From Cinnamomum chago (Eukaryota > Streptophyta > Magnoliopsida > Laurales > Lauraceae): a stretch of 64,000 nt of DNA. The translations under genes and the position numbers were made by a program. The stretch is taken from positions 77,213,422-77,277,421 of the forward strand of contig CP142456.1 in NCBI GenBank assembly GCA_038049695.1, in the 5' to 3' direction. Positions 22,583 to 33,689 of this stretch are shown here, in pieces (within the stretch, counting starts at the first letter, position 1; each line of letters starts with the position of its first letter). Below the pieces are notes generated by a model. The model was not told the origin of the DNA and did no database searches. It was given only the letters and a program-made list of their open reading frames with translations.

Positions 22583-24078
22583 GTCTGTATAAATTTATAC
22601 TGGTGTTTTCTTTGGTCTTCTAATTTTCTTTTCTTTTGAGCTATTACCATTAGTCTTATTGTATATACAAGCACAAATGACAGGAGCCCATGGCACAGTG
22701 GAAGGTTTTGTGGGTTCAAGTCATGTTACCAATCTCTCTCTCTGTCTTTCACACACACACATGTATATACTGAAATGGTAAAAGTTAATTTATTGCTACA
22801 TAAAAAAAAAAAAACCAATCAGAAAATTACAATGAAATTTAAGAGTTAGTCACAAGTTGTTACTTCCTAATGTCATATGTGAACCTTTAAATCTACCACA
22901 CATGATTTTCTTTACATGGTAGTTTCTTCGGAACCTGTAAAATGGTTATGGACTGGCTTTGTCTGTTAGCCTTTCGTAGTGTTTTGTTGTAGTTGTCTAC
23001 CTGTTTTAGAATTTTATGTCTTCACTTGCCTCTTTTAAAAGGTTGGTTAGTATTTTTTTATTGGTAGGAGCTAAAGAGTCACAGGAAAAGTGCTGGACAA
23101 CTTCCATTAGTACACTAAGAAACACAAGAAATACGGAAAAGAGGACAATCAGAAAGTTCCGGATTTTAAGCATGCAGTCAACCAAATTGAATTCATATTG
23201 GAATGCTGTATTACTAATAGCCTTGTCTCGCTTGTAATGCTTTCTTCTTTCTTCCAAACACTTTTAAGTTGTCCAGACTTTGATATCAGCAGAGCTGTTG
23301 CAGAAAATCTGTCCCTGCAGAAGGGGATACATATACATTTTAAACATTAACCCAGTTAGCAGCAATGTTAATTTACACGGAATGCATTGTTTTTCACACA
23401 CTAGCTTCTAACAAATAGAGATCTGTAGATTAGAAATTTTGTACTTATTTTTCTTGCTGGATGGCTGTTTTATTGAATCCACACACACATTCCAACAATG
23501 AATATTCCTTGCAAACCAGTAGGAAAGTTTTGGGGACAAACTCCTCCCTCACTATGTGGGGGCAGCAGACATTGAGAATCCAATTGGGGCCTCTCTAAGT
23601 TTATCCTCATGATCTGTCCCTAACATAATGCCAGCTATAATATCAAATCTGTTCTGCTTTACAGAAGCTTTTACTGTTCAAACCTTGGACTAGATTGTCT
23701 TCTTCCATCTCCAATGTTAGCAACTATTTGTTGCCTAGAACCATTTGAACTCTTGTCAGGTAAAATTCAAGACACAGTTATCATCTTAGAGCATGTTGAA
23801 GTTTGATCAGAATTAGAATTCTTTGATTCATAATTTTTTCTGTTTCAGTAGGTTGCATACTCCCTTTTGGGACCCAAAGTTGTTTAGCATGCTGTTTATT
23901 TGGACATTTTGATGGACTATGATTTGAGTGTTGGACATGTTGTGTATGATTTATTTCACCACTTGGTGGATGATTATGTGAAATATCAATAAATTTAGGA
24001 AGATCAGTTAAAGCATCTCTACCGCAATGCAGGATTTCGATCTTGATAGACAGATGAGAAGAATTTCTTTGTCAATGC

Positions 24079-24624
24079 ATGCAATTTTTTTTTTTAAATT
24101 TCTTTGTCAATCTTTATTTTTCTGTCGGAAGAGAACTCAAAGCTGAAGATGACACAAGATTTTCACAAATTGATCTTTTGTTTTTGTTTTTGTTTGTTTT
24201 CGCTGAATACAACTTGATGATTTATTACTTCAACTTTGTTTTAGTCAATTTCAATTTGTTTTGCTTATTTTCTTTTTTGGTTTTCAGCTATGGCGAATCA
24301 AATTGCAGTAACTGTGAGAAAGATGCTGAACATAAGCACCCCCATCTTATATATGTAACTCAGGTTGGTTTTAAATCCTGTTGGATCAATGTATTTGGTT
24401 TCATTAGTGAATCCAATGTTTCATTCTTCAGATACATGAACATTAGTATTTTTTTTTTCAGATGGTGTTCATGCAAAGAGAAAGATAAACAGCAACCCAA
24501 AAGCTTGGGACGTAGAGTTAGAAGAAGAACATTCTCAGTCTCTATCCCATTCCCATCAAGAGCAAACCATGGTCTCTCCACTCTTGAATATGAACATATA
24601 ATTGTCAAAATGCATTCGTTTTAA
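24079..24624 (+). other. Open segment with Cys-rich exon-like core, inside the CACTA element
   Basis: A piece near 24286-24363 reads SYGESNCSNCEKDAEHKHPH and LIYVTQ, after a ttttcag acceptor and before a gttggt that could be a donor. The Cys-x2-Cys and His-rich composition suggests a captured exon of a metal-binding protein. I do not recognise the source. The surrounding open frame is mostly intronic sequence. Confidence 0.35.
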
Positions 24625-25977
24625 TTTTATAATGGTAATGGTAAAGTGTTTTCAATGTTGCAAGGATGTTTGAATATTAATATGAAGTGAAATGAATTTT
24701 CTTATTTCATTTGTTGATGATTTTGGAATGGAAATGGATGTAGGGTGTGTAGCAGATGTGGTTTTGGATAATGGAATTAGAAATTTCAATTTAGTCATGT
24801 GACAAACAGGAAAAGAAATTTAAAAATCAAATAAATAAAAAAATTATTCCTGGCGAGAAACGACGCCGGCAAAAAGAATTTGAAAAAAGAATTTTCGTAA
24901 ATTGTAAATCTTTTCCCGGCGTAAAAAACGCCGGCGAAAGTCTTTCTAAATTTATTTTTTAAAAACTAAACCACTTTTCCCGGCGCAAATTAACGCCGGC
25001 GAAAGTCTTTCTAAATTTCTTTTTTAAAAAATAATCCACTTTTCCCGGCGCAAAATAACGCCGGGAAAAGTTTTTCTAACATTTATTTTTGAAAAAATAA
25101 AATCTTTTCCCGGCGCAAAATAACGCCGGGAAAAGTTTTTCTAAACATTTATTTTTAAAAAATAAAACTCTTTTCCCGGCGAAATAAAACGCCGGTAATG
25201 TAGGACTTTTACCGGCGCTGTCTTTTTCTCGCCGGCAAAAGCTATTACTGGCGACCTTTTCCCGGCGCACTGCCGGCGCAAGAAAAATCGCCGGTAATAG
25301 ACATTGCCGGCGTTTAATGGACCTTTACCGGCGCTTTTTTAGCGCCGGCAAAAGTGTAAATTGTTGTAGTATGTAGATCAATCATTTAGACACCATACAA
25401 TGATCATGAATCATTAAAACAACATATTTATGATGAAATCCTCAAAAAATGATATATTATAATTCAAATATTAAAAAATCCGAAAAAATATTGATAAAAA
25501 TGTACAAAATCATGTGTATGAGTAGATCTAGCATGAAAGTATGTAGATCTAACTTCTAAATGAAGAAAACAACACAAGTGACAAACCTCTATGGTTCATC
25601 TATAAAAAAAAACATAATAAAATGCTTTAAATTGATTTTCTCTTACCTTAGATAATATTTTCTTCAAAAAATATAAGTGAGATTTGAAAATATGCAAGAG
25701 AGATGTGTGATGGAGTGTGACTGTTGATATGGGTAGTAAGGAGTTGAGAAGAGAGGAGAAGAAGATGAAGATGGGGAAAAAATAAAAAAATTAGGGCTTT
25801 CACTATCGGCCGAGATATCGCTACAACCGAGATGAACCAAATCTCGGCCGATATGAGCCGAGATATTGGCGATTTTTTTCGATACCGATATCTCATCGGT
25901 TTGGTATTGGCCGATACCGGTTCATATCGGCCGATATGAACCGGTATCGGCCGATTTTTTGATCCATGGTGGCAACC

Positions 25978-26461
25978 CTCATAGTCCAGAGAGACTTTTT
26001 AGAGATGATGAGGTGACACCCCTCACAGCTCACCTCCTCATTTGTTTTAATATATATAACTAGCAACAAACACCTGTGCTGAGTTCGGGCCAAAACAAAG
26101 ATATATTAAGTTATTATAATAATTAAAAATATAAAAAGAGAATCCACTATTATTATTTTTAAGAATATTTAGAAGAAAATAACATGAAAAAAGATTTTAA
26201 GATTTTATGGTAAAAGAAAAAGAATTATTGTGAAAAATAATAATGAGAATCTTGTAATATCACACCTATAAAATCTATGAAATTGAAAAAATGCATGGGT
26301 TGAAAGTCCCCACTAAAAAGAGAGAAAATTATGGATGGAAGCAAAAAGAAAAAATGATACCTTTCAAAGAAGGAAAAAAATGAGAAGAAAAAAAAATATA
26401 CGCGTCCATTAATATTAGTCATAAGAAATGGATCCAAATTTTTGTTACCCATTGCTAATAT
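25978..26461. other. Intergenic DNA, no gene seen
   Basis: Positions 25980-26063 continue the dispersed repeat seen at 200-345 and 33060-33140. The rest is A-rich and holds no supported feature up to the next CACTA element. Confidence 0.5.
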
Positions 26462-26824
26462 CACTACAAGAAATTTGGGGTTTAAGGACGACACAAATTT
26501 GTCCCAAAATGTACATATTTCGTCACCGAAACTAATTGAGACGAAAAATTTTCGTCACCCGTTTCGTTGCCAAAGCCTTGTCGCTAAAAGGTATTGGAGA
26601 CGGAAAAAAATTCGTTATTAAAAAAGATAAATTTGTGACGATTTTTTTTGTCTCCAATACACTCTATTGAAAACATAGTTGTAAGTAATTTTTTTTCGTC
26701 TCCAATACACTCTGTTGGAAACATACTTGTAAGTAATTAGTGACAAAATATTTTGTCATTAAAGGAAGAAATTAGAGACAAAAATATTTTGTCATAAATA
26801 TAAGAAATAGAGACGAAAAAATTT

Positions 26825-28016
26825 TGTCGCGCCCGCCGAACTCAAGAATTTCCCAAGAGGTCACCCATCCTAGTACTGCTCCCGCCCGAGCACGCTTAAC
26901 TTCAAAGTTCTTACGATTTCTAGAGCCACACAGTTTTAGTAGTCCTTATGCTAAGTTAATACGGGATTTGACTTATAAGCCCATGGTCAAGACTTGGATA
27001 TTTCCGATGCGGGCTAACGGAGACTCGTCGTTTGAAGCCCGTGGTTGACACGCTACGCCCCGTGGTTAAGGGTACCGCCCGGACCAAGATCTCACATTCT
27101 CCCCCACTAAAAATAGAGCCGTCCTCGGCTCTGATACCAACTGTCACAGCTTCGCCCAACTCAGCATGAAATTGTCCGCTTTGGCTCACGTGCAAGCACG
27201 AGGACTTCCTAGGAGGTCACCCATCCTAGTACTGCTCTCTCCCGAGCACGCTTACACTACACCAAAAATCAGAAATTGGAACGGAAAAGCGTTCCTAATC
27301 CTTCCGTTCCTAATCCGTTAAAGTGTTCCAATTTCCGTTCCAATTTGGATTAGGAACGGTTGGTACCAAATTGGAACGGAAATTGGAACACTTTAACGGA
27401 TTAGGAACGGAAGGATTAGGAACGCTTTTCCGTTTCAATTTCCGATTTTTGGTGTAGTGTTAACTTCGGAGTTCTTATGATTTCCGGGGCCACACGGTTT
27501 TAAAAAGCCTCATGCTAAGTTAATACGGGGTTTAACTTATAAGCCTATGGTGAGGACTTGGATATTTCCGATGCGGGCTAACGGAGACTCGCCGTTTGAA
27601 GCCCGTGGTTGACACGCTACGCCCCATGGTTAAGGGTATTGCCCGGACCAAGATCACACATTCTCCCCCACTAGAAATAGAGTCGTCCTCGACTCTAATA
27701 CCAACTGTCACAGCCCCGCCCAACTCAGCATGAAATTGTCCGCTTTAGCCCACGTGCACGTGCGAGGACTTCTCGAGAGGTCACCCATCCTAGTATTGTT
27801 CTCGCCCGAGCACGCTTAACTTCGGAGTTCTTACAATTTCCGGGGACTCACGGTTTTAAAAAGCCTCATGCTAAGTTAATACGGGGTTTGACTTATAAGC
27901 CCAAGGTCGAGACTTGGATATTTCTGATGCAGGCTCACGGAGACTCACCGTTTGAAGCCCGTGGTTGACACGCTACGCCCCGTGGTTAAGGGTACCACCC
28001 AGACCAAGTTCTCACA
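26825..28016 (-). mobile_element. Cassandra-type TRIM in tandem: three LTRs, two internal regions
   Basis: Three LTRs lie in series: 26825-27096 (shortened at its left end), 27142-27660 (contains a MITE) and 27706-28016. On the minus strand each starts tgtg.ga.cttgg and ends in ..ctgtgaca, and each contains the 3' half of a 5S rRNA sequence, which defines Cassandra elements. Two internal regions of only 45 bp (27097-27141 and 27661-27705) hold, on the minus strand, TTGGTATCAGAGCC, a tRNA-Met primer binding site, running into the polypurine tract TAGTGGGGGAGAA. There is no coding capacity. The LTR-internal-LTR-internal-LTR arrangement points to unequal recombination. No target duplication was found. 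Confidence 0.8.
27255..27459. mobile_element. 205-bp hairpin MITE with CACTA termini
   Basis: The element starts CACTACACCAAAAATC and ends GATTTTTGGTGTAGTG. It is flanked by the 3-bp duplication TTA (27252-27254 and 27460-27462) and interrupts the 5S-like part of the middle LTR. The other two LTRs show the uninterrupted sequence (gcttaacttc). The two halves are long inverted repeats of ggaacgg-rich sequence (ggattaggaacgg and complement), so the element can fold into one long hairpin. The 3-bp duplication and CACTA ends place it with CACTA elements. Confidence 0.9.
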
Positions 28017-29159
28017 GTAGCAGAGACTGAGAGAGGTAGGTGTACCTGGCGGTGGCGGACTCCTGGATGGAGGATGATGGGCACAGATGATGGTGATTGG
28101 TGATGGTGGCTGAGTCTGGGAGTTATAGGCGAGAGAGACTGAGAGAAGTAGAGATGAGAGGGATCACCGATCAGGGATGGGTCTGCCCTACGTGTGTTGA
28201 TGGAGGGTGATGATGATTGATGGGGGCCAATGGGCCATGGGGCTGCTGCCTGAGACGATGGGTGGGAGATGTTGGAAAAGGGTTTTGGAAAATGGGGAAA
28301 AGGGTTATTCTCTCCTCTTATGGAAAAGGGTTTTGGAAAAAAGGGAAAAGAGTTTTGGAAATGAGAGACCGGGATAAATGGAGGGACAAAGGGGGAAATG
28401 GGTTTTGGAAAAGGGGCGTTGGATTTGGGGGGGGGGGCGATGGACGTTAGGGCCAGGGGGGGCATTTTAGTCATTTTAAAGGCTTTTCCAAAGCAATACT
28501 TGTAAGAGAGGAATAGACTCAAGTGCGAATGAAATTGGCGCCTTATTTTGTTGGCCGAAATATTTTCGTCTTCCATAACTTATCCTTATTAGTGACGAAT
28601 TACGTTCGTCGCAAAAATAAATTATATTTTGTGACAAAAAATTTCGTCTCCAATGAGCTAAAATAATTCGTACCCGTAAATGAAATTGGCGCCTTATTTT
28701 GGTGACGAAATTTTTCGTCTTCCATAACTTATCCTTATTAGTGACGAATTAAGTTCGTCACAAAAATAAATTATATTTTATGACAAAAATGTTCGTCTCC
28801 AATGAGCTAAAATAATCCGCGCCAAAGCAAATGAAATTAGTGCCTTATTTTGGTAACGAAATATGTTCGTCTTCCATAACTTATCCTTATTGGTGACGAA
28901 TTACGTTCGTCGTAAAAAAAAATTATATTTTGTGACAACAATTTTCATCTCTAATGAGCTAAAAAAATTGGCGCCAACACAAAACAAGTTGGCGCCATAT
29001 TTTTGTAGACGAAATTTTGTTTTCGTCTCCTATACTTTTGAAAAAAAATGAAAACAAACGACAAAATTTATATTTCGTCCTCTTTGGGTGTTCTTTTAAA
29101 ATAAAAAAAATATTTGTCATCAAATTTCGTCACAACAGCCTAAATTTCTTGTAGTGTAT

Positions 29160-30401
29160 CAAAGCCCAATGAATTCAACTCCTTTAATGATAGGATCATT
29201 GAGACCTCATAAATGGAGTTCTTGCTGCCATCAAATTGATTATGTCTGAAATAAAAAATAAAAATAAAGAAAATAGTAAAAGAATTTCAAGCTTTATGGT
29301 AGATAGTACTCTCAAACCCATCATCAAACCCCAAGAAAGACGGCCAATTTAATCAAAGAAATTCAAAAGTCATTGGTAATCAAAGAACATGGGATCATTG
29401 CCCACTATCGTCATCCCAATGAAAATTGATGCTCTGTGTGCTGCTGTGCCTATGGAGGCCCGTCAGGCCAAATTAGCATGCATGGGCAAGGCTCAGAGCT
29501 TTTTAATTTATTTGAAATTAGTTGAGTATTTTACTTCAAACATTCCTTTAGAATTTGAAGAATAAACCCATAATAAAAAATAAAATTAAGAAAACACCAC
29601 AAAAATATAGCATGAAAACATAAGTGCATATACAATCCAATTATATAAATAGTTTAAATGGAGAGATTTAGGGAGGTGTAGTGGCTCACATTAAACCCCA
29701 AAGCTAATTGAAAGGTTATTAATTGAAAGGGTTCCATGGGGCAGTTAAGATCATACACATCTGCATATCAATTACTGGTCTAGGAATTAATAGTTCCAAT
29801 CCTGATCCAATCTGTTGTCGCCCTAAACTCAATCCATTGCCGGCCTTAGTACTGCTTGGATGATTTTAGTAGGTTCATTGATTTGTTAGACAGCTTAGAG
29901 GAGTGACAATGTTTATTCATATCTGCTAACCCAATCCAAACTTTATCCTAATTCAGGTTTCAGTTAGTTTCCCTATTGAAAGATAATTAATGGACTCGAT
30001 CTTTAATGTGATAGAACTCACCCTAAGATGCATGAGTTCTAAAGTGTACAACTAATAGGAATATGCATATTAACAACGACAAAAGAGCTTTAAATAAGGC
30101 ATATAATTTGACATATATCTCTTGAAAGAACCCAAAATTAAGAAATAAAAAATAAGTAAGCAGAATAAAGTTATCCCTAAAATTTATAGGCATTGCTACA
30201 AATGTTTTCCATTATAGTGGCCCACAATCTCCTTGTTGAATTTGGCGTCTTCTCATTCATGATATATAGTGTCCATAATCCTTCAAAGCTATTATTTAGA
30301 GCCCAGTTGATCATTAATGGATAGTTCCTTGAAATCAAATCTCCTATGTAGGTGTGATAAGGATGGAAGAGATTGTTCAAGAGAAACTATAGGAGATATA
30401 A
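29160..30401. other. Intergenic DNA, no gene seen
   Basis: No coding region, transposon end or notable repeat was recognised. A short word (gagagatttagggaggtg) near 29660 recurs near 32941. Confidence 0.5.
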
Positions 30402-30609
30402 TAAAGATGCGAGTTTGTTACCAAACCAAACCAAGCCTTTTCCCACTAGGTGGGGTCGGCTATATGGATTTGACGACGCTAATCAAATATGTTTAGGGTC
30501 ATGTCCTCCGTTAGATCCATGTAGGCAAGGTCATGTTTAATAGTTTCTTTCCAACTTCTCTTGGGTCTCCCTCTCCCTCTCCTACTCCTGGCAATCTCCA
30601 TGCTTTCAC

Positions 30610-31485
30610 TCATTCTCTCGTCTCATCCACTAAAACAATATCATCTGCAAATAGCATACACCACGGCACCTCATCCTGAACATGTCTTGTAATCTCATCC
30701 ATAATTAGGGCAAACAAGTACGGGCTTAACGCTGAGCCTTGGTGTAAACCAATCGTGATAGGAAACTCTTTAGTCTCTCCGCCAGTCGTTCTTATAGATG
30801 TCACGGCTCTATCATACATATCCTTTATTGCCTCAATATATGCGACACACACTCTTTTCTTTTCCAATACTCTCCATAGAATCTCTTTAGGAACCCGGTC
30901 ATAGGCCTTCTCCAAGTCAATGAACACCATATGTAAATCTTTCGGACCTTCTCTATACTGTTCCATTAACCTTCTCAGAAGAAAGATAGCCTCCATGGTT
31001 GATCTCCCAGGCATGAAACCAAATTGATTATCTGAAATGTGTGTTGTTCTTCGTAGTCTTCTCTCAATAACTCTCTCCCATAATTTCATTGTATGGCTCA
31101 TCAATTTAATCTTGCGGTAGTTCGCACAGTTCTGAATATCTCCTTTGTTCTTTTATATGGGTATAAGAATACTTTTCCTCCATGCATCAGACATCTTCTT
31201 GCTCTTTAGTACTACATTAAAAAGCTTTGTCAACCAACTTATGCCATCCTCCCCCAAGCACCTCCAAACCTCAATAGGGATACCATCTGGCCCAACTGCT
31301 TTCCCAATTTTCATCCTTCTCAATACTTCTTTAACGTCTTCCCTACTGATTCTCCTATAGAACATATGATTCGATTCTTCCCTAGCAATGGTAAGTTGCC
31401 CCAATTGTATATCACTACTACTGCTATCGTTAAATAACTTGTAAAAGTAGCTTTTCCAACGCTCCTTTATCTCCTCATCCTTCAC
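30610..31485 (-). pseudogene. RTE reverse transcriptase domain (broken)
   Basis: Two blocks are readable: 31485-31153 with MKIGKAVGPDGIPIEVWR, and 31104-30610 with [20 protein letters not shown], the catalytic [12 protein letters not shown], the [18 protein letters not shown] block, and [10 protein letters not shown] with the active-site pair of Asp. A stop and a frame change separate the two blocks. This enzyme would copy element RNA at the nicked target. As read here it cannot be made as one protein. Confidence 0.85.
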
Positions 31486-31869
31486 TAATACATTTTCATC
31501 CTCATCCTTAATGCATTTAACTTGGTTTAAGTCCTTGGTCTGCCTAGCTCTGGCTTTGACAAGTTTGAATAGCTCTCTTTCACCTTCCTTAGTGTCAAGT
31601 CGCCTACATAGCTCATCAAATGCCTTTGCCTCGCTCCACTATCATGCCTCTTTATGTGCCGGAGCGCCCCCTTTGGATTCTCCTAAGACTTCTTTCCCTA
31701 CCCTCCTAATACACTCTGCTACCTTATCCCACATATTATTTGCACTCTCATTTACTGCCCAAACGTCTTCCTCTAGTACTTTTTCCCTTAATGCTAGTTG
31801 CTTATCACCTTTCAAGTTCCACCATTTAGTCATTGAGCATCTATACAACTTCTTTTTTCTAGTCCACCT

Positions 31870-32556
31870 TTATAGCTGCACATCTATTATCAACAACCTA
31901 TGTTGGGAAGTCAAGCTCTCCCATGGTATAACCTTGTAATCTTTACAAGCTAAGCGACCTCTTTTCCTAGTTAAGAGGAAGTCAATCTGTGTCCTTGAGG
32001 AGCTACTCTTATAAGTCACTAAATGCTCCTCTCTCTTCCTAAAAAAGGTGCTAGTTACCATGAGATCATAAGCCACTGAAAACTCCAAAATATCATTCCC
32101 TTCTTCATTTCTATTACCGTATCCATGTCCCCCGTATACTCCTATATATTCATCTATGTCGCGTCCTACATGACCGCTCAAATCTCCTCCTATGAAAACT
32201 ATCTCGCCTTGGGGTATCTCTAGTAGCACTCCTTCCAAGTCTTCCCAAAACTTCTCCTTATGTCCATCTCCTAAGCCCACCTGGGGGGCATAAGCACTAA
32301 TTACGTTCACTATCTCTTCTCCTAAGACTAACTTAATTGCAATAATCCTATCTCCACAGCGTTTTTCACTAACTATATCTTCCTTTAAGTCCTTGCTTAC
32401 CACTATGCCGACCCCATTCCTCGATCTATTAAGTCTCGTATACCATAACTTATACCCAGTTCTCTCAATCTCTTTAGCTTTCTGTCCCACCCACCTTGTC
32501 TCTTGCAAGCAAGCAATTGCGATTCGTCTCATTTCCATTGTATCCACCACTTCCAT
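31870..32556 (-). pseudogene. RTE endonuclease domain
   Basis: This 228-codon frame begins MEVVDTMEMRRIAIACLQET, with the catalytic Glu in LQETRW. It continues through NVISAYAPQVG and the FIGGDLSGHVG motif, and reaches RTQIDFLLTRK and SQHRLLIIDV with the catalytic His. These are the ordered motifs of apurinic-type endonucleases that nick target DNA for RTE insertion. The region is fairly intact, but it is followed by stops before the reverse transcriptase. Confidence 0.85.
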
Positions 32557-32918
32557 AAGTTTCCCAGTTAGGCTCCCAACGTTCCACGTACCTAATCACA
32601 GCCTTCTATTTTGGACTAGCTTCCTTACCCCCCACACTCGTCCCAAGTGTGAGGACCCTTGCCTATTTAGCACTGCACCCGGGCGTCGATGCAGCGGTCC
32701 TTGCTCACTTATCACTGTACTCTGACCATATAGCGCGTCGCTAAGTGGGGGACGCCCCCACGAAATTTCATTAGGTCTTAAATCCATAAAGAAATCTGAC
32801 TAAGTATTGTGTTGGCTGTCGGCTACCTAACGTACAAACCTCCTCCTTTGTCTGGGCTTGGGACCGGCTATGTCAAGGATACCCCAACATGGGCGGAGTT
32901 AAAGATGCGAGTTTGTTA

Positions 32919-33586
32919 TCTTTATAAAATTGAATGAAATGGAGAGATTTAGGGAGGTGATTTGGAGAAGAGAATTGAAATGGAGATTCAGGGAGGAGAT
33001 TTGTTTCGGATGAGTGTAGTGGTCCACATCAAAGCCTAAGGTTGTACATTTTTTTTTTTGTATATTTCTCTTAAATGAGAAACTTTTAAGGGATGAGGTG
33101 ACATCCCTCCTCCCCCTTTGCTTTAATATATATATATAATTTTCTTAGGTGGACCCACATCTAAAATTACTGTTTTCTCACTTTGTTAGCTTTCACATTT
33201 CGGTCTATTGTTACATTTACTTACTTAGATAAAAAATACCAAAGTACGGCAATTTGATGGTAAGTCACACTTAAAAGCAAGTAAAACTTGACTCATATAT
33301 GATAAAGGGTACTTCTGAAATTATGAATAAGTCATCTTTAATTTGTTAGTGCCTTCATTTATTAATTCAATGAAAAGAGCGATATGCAACAGTAACAAAC
33401 TACTTTAGACAAATGGTGGATTATGGGAAGGTATTAAAGATTGTGGGAGAGGGAAATTAGGAAGGTTGACTTTTAAATATTTGAAGTTTATTCTCTATTC
33501 TCTTTCTAATAAATTTGAATAACATGATTCCTTATTCAAGCGACAATAAATTTCATCAAAATGCTGTGTCACTTGAATGCCTAAAT
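32919..33586. repeat. Dispersed repeats, including repeat copy B (empty MITE site)
   Basis: Positions 33060-33140 are the third copy of the family at 200-345 and 25985-26063. Positions 33145-33522 are nearly collinear with 10810-11630 but lack the hAT MITE, having a single atgataaa near 33298. No gene is present. The 19.7-kb CACTA element begins right after this block. Confidence 0.8.
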
Positions 33587-33689
33587 CACTACTAGAAATT
33601 TGACCTTTTGCTCATGAAAAGGCGGGCGGCTGCTTGTGGCGGTCGCAAAAGGGCCATTAGCGACCGCCTATAGACGAAACGGTGGTCGC

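Larger units (their letters stand above)
19376..25370. mobile_element. Non-autonomous CACTA element carrying host gene pieces
   Basis: The left end is CACTACAACAATTTACAC and the right end is its complement, GTGTAAATTGTTGTAGT, lacking the last G. The left flank is TAT. The right junction reads TAGTATG, which fits TAGTG-TAT after loss of two bases. Both arms (19395-19720 and 24845-25345) are crowded with ccggcg/cgccgg motifs in both orientations, the subterminal repeat pattern where CACTA transposase proteins bind. No transposase is encoded. Between the arms are a CT-rich leader, exon-like pieces and introns from host genes on the + strand, including topoisomerase I and TOR kinase. Confidence 0.85.
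18636..25968. mobile_element. Mutator-like non-autonomous element with 9-bp target duplication, host of a CACTA insertion
   Basis: The 9-bp direct repeat gtggcaacc stands at 18627-18635 and 25969-25977, the duplication length of Mutator-like elements. The inner ends are imperfect inverted repeats (atggttcaaaatct.. on the left, ..gattttttgatccatg on the right) followed by repeated cggccgatat/ggtatcggcc words (18650-18725 and 25805-25955). Without the CACTA element inside, it would be about 1.3 kb and has no transposase. A segment of about 90 bp or more is present twice (from about 19059 and from about 25371). The CACTA element inserted at the start of the second copy. Confidence 0.7.
26462..29156. 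mobile_element. Non-autonomous CACTA element (GACGAAA family), copy 1
   Basis: The left end is CACTACAAGAAATTTGGGG and the right end is CCTAAATTTCTTGTAGTG, flanked by the 3-bp duplication TAT (26459-26461 and 29157-29159). The arms are full of gacgaaa/tttcgtc words. The right arm has three to four tandem units of about 153 bp (starts near 28535, 28690 and 28843), each with gcgccttatttt and cttccataacttatcc. There is no transposase. The centre holds a Cassandra-type LTR array (26825-28016) and a G-rich segment (28020-28480) that is shared, inverted, with the element starting at 54068. Confidence 0.9.
30421..32899 (-). mobile_element. RTE-type non-LTR retrotransposon, 5'-truncated and decayed
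   Basis: A 19-bp target duplication, taaagatgcgagtttgtta, flanks the insertion (30402-30420 and 32900-32918). On the minus strand an AP-type endonuclease is followed by a reverse transcriptase, and the 3' end is ggttt/ttgg-rich (complement of ccaaaccaaaccaagcc) rather than poly(A), as in plant RTE elements. The open frame is broken by several stops and shifts, so it is not active. At 2.48 kb it is shorter than full-length relatives, roughly 3 kb or more. Confidence 0.9.

Noticed and set aside
22681-22735. SINE in the CCGGCG CACTA element
   Set aside because: A tggcacagtgg word and gggttcaagtc word are present but only about 20 bp apart, too close for an intact tRNA-like promoter. It may be a deleted SINE, but the support is too weak to list.
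18636-25968. hAT or CACTA origin for the outer ATCGGCCGAT element
   Set aside because: The bracketing direct repeat is 9 bp and the ends lack both CACTA and TAGGG/CAGGG, so a Mutator-like assignment fits better.
26845-27835. 5S rRNA genes
   Set aside because: The three 5S-like stretches are on the minus strand inside LTRs with an adjoining primer site and polypurine tract, are incomplete, and diverge. They are the 5S-derived part of a Cassandra-type element, not rRNA genes.
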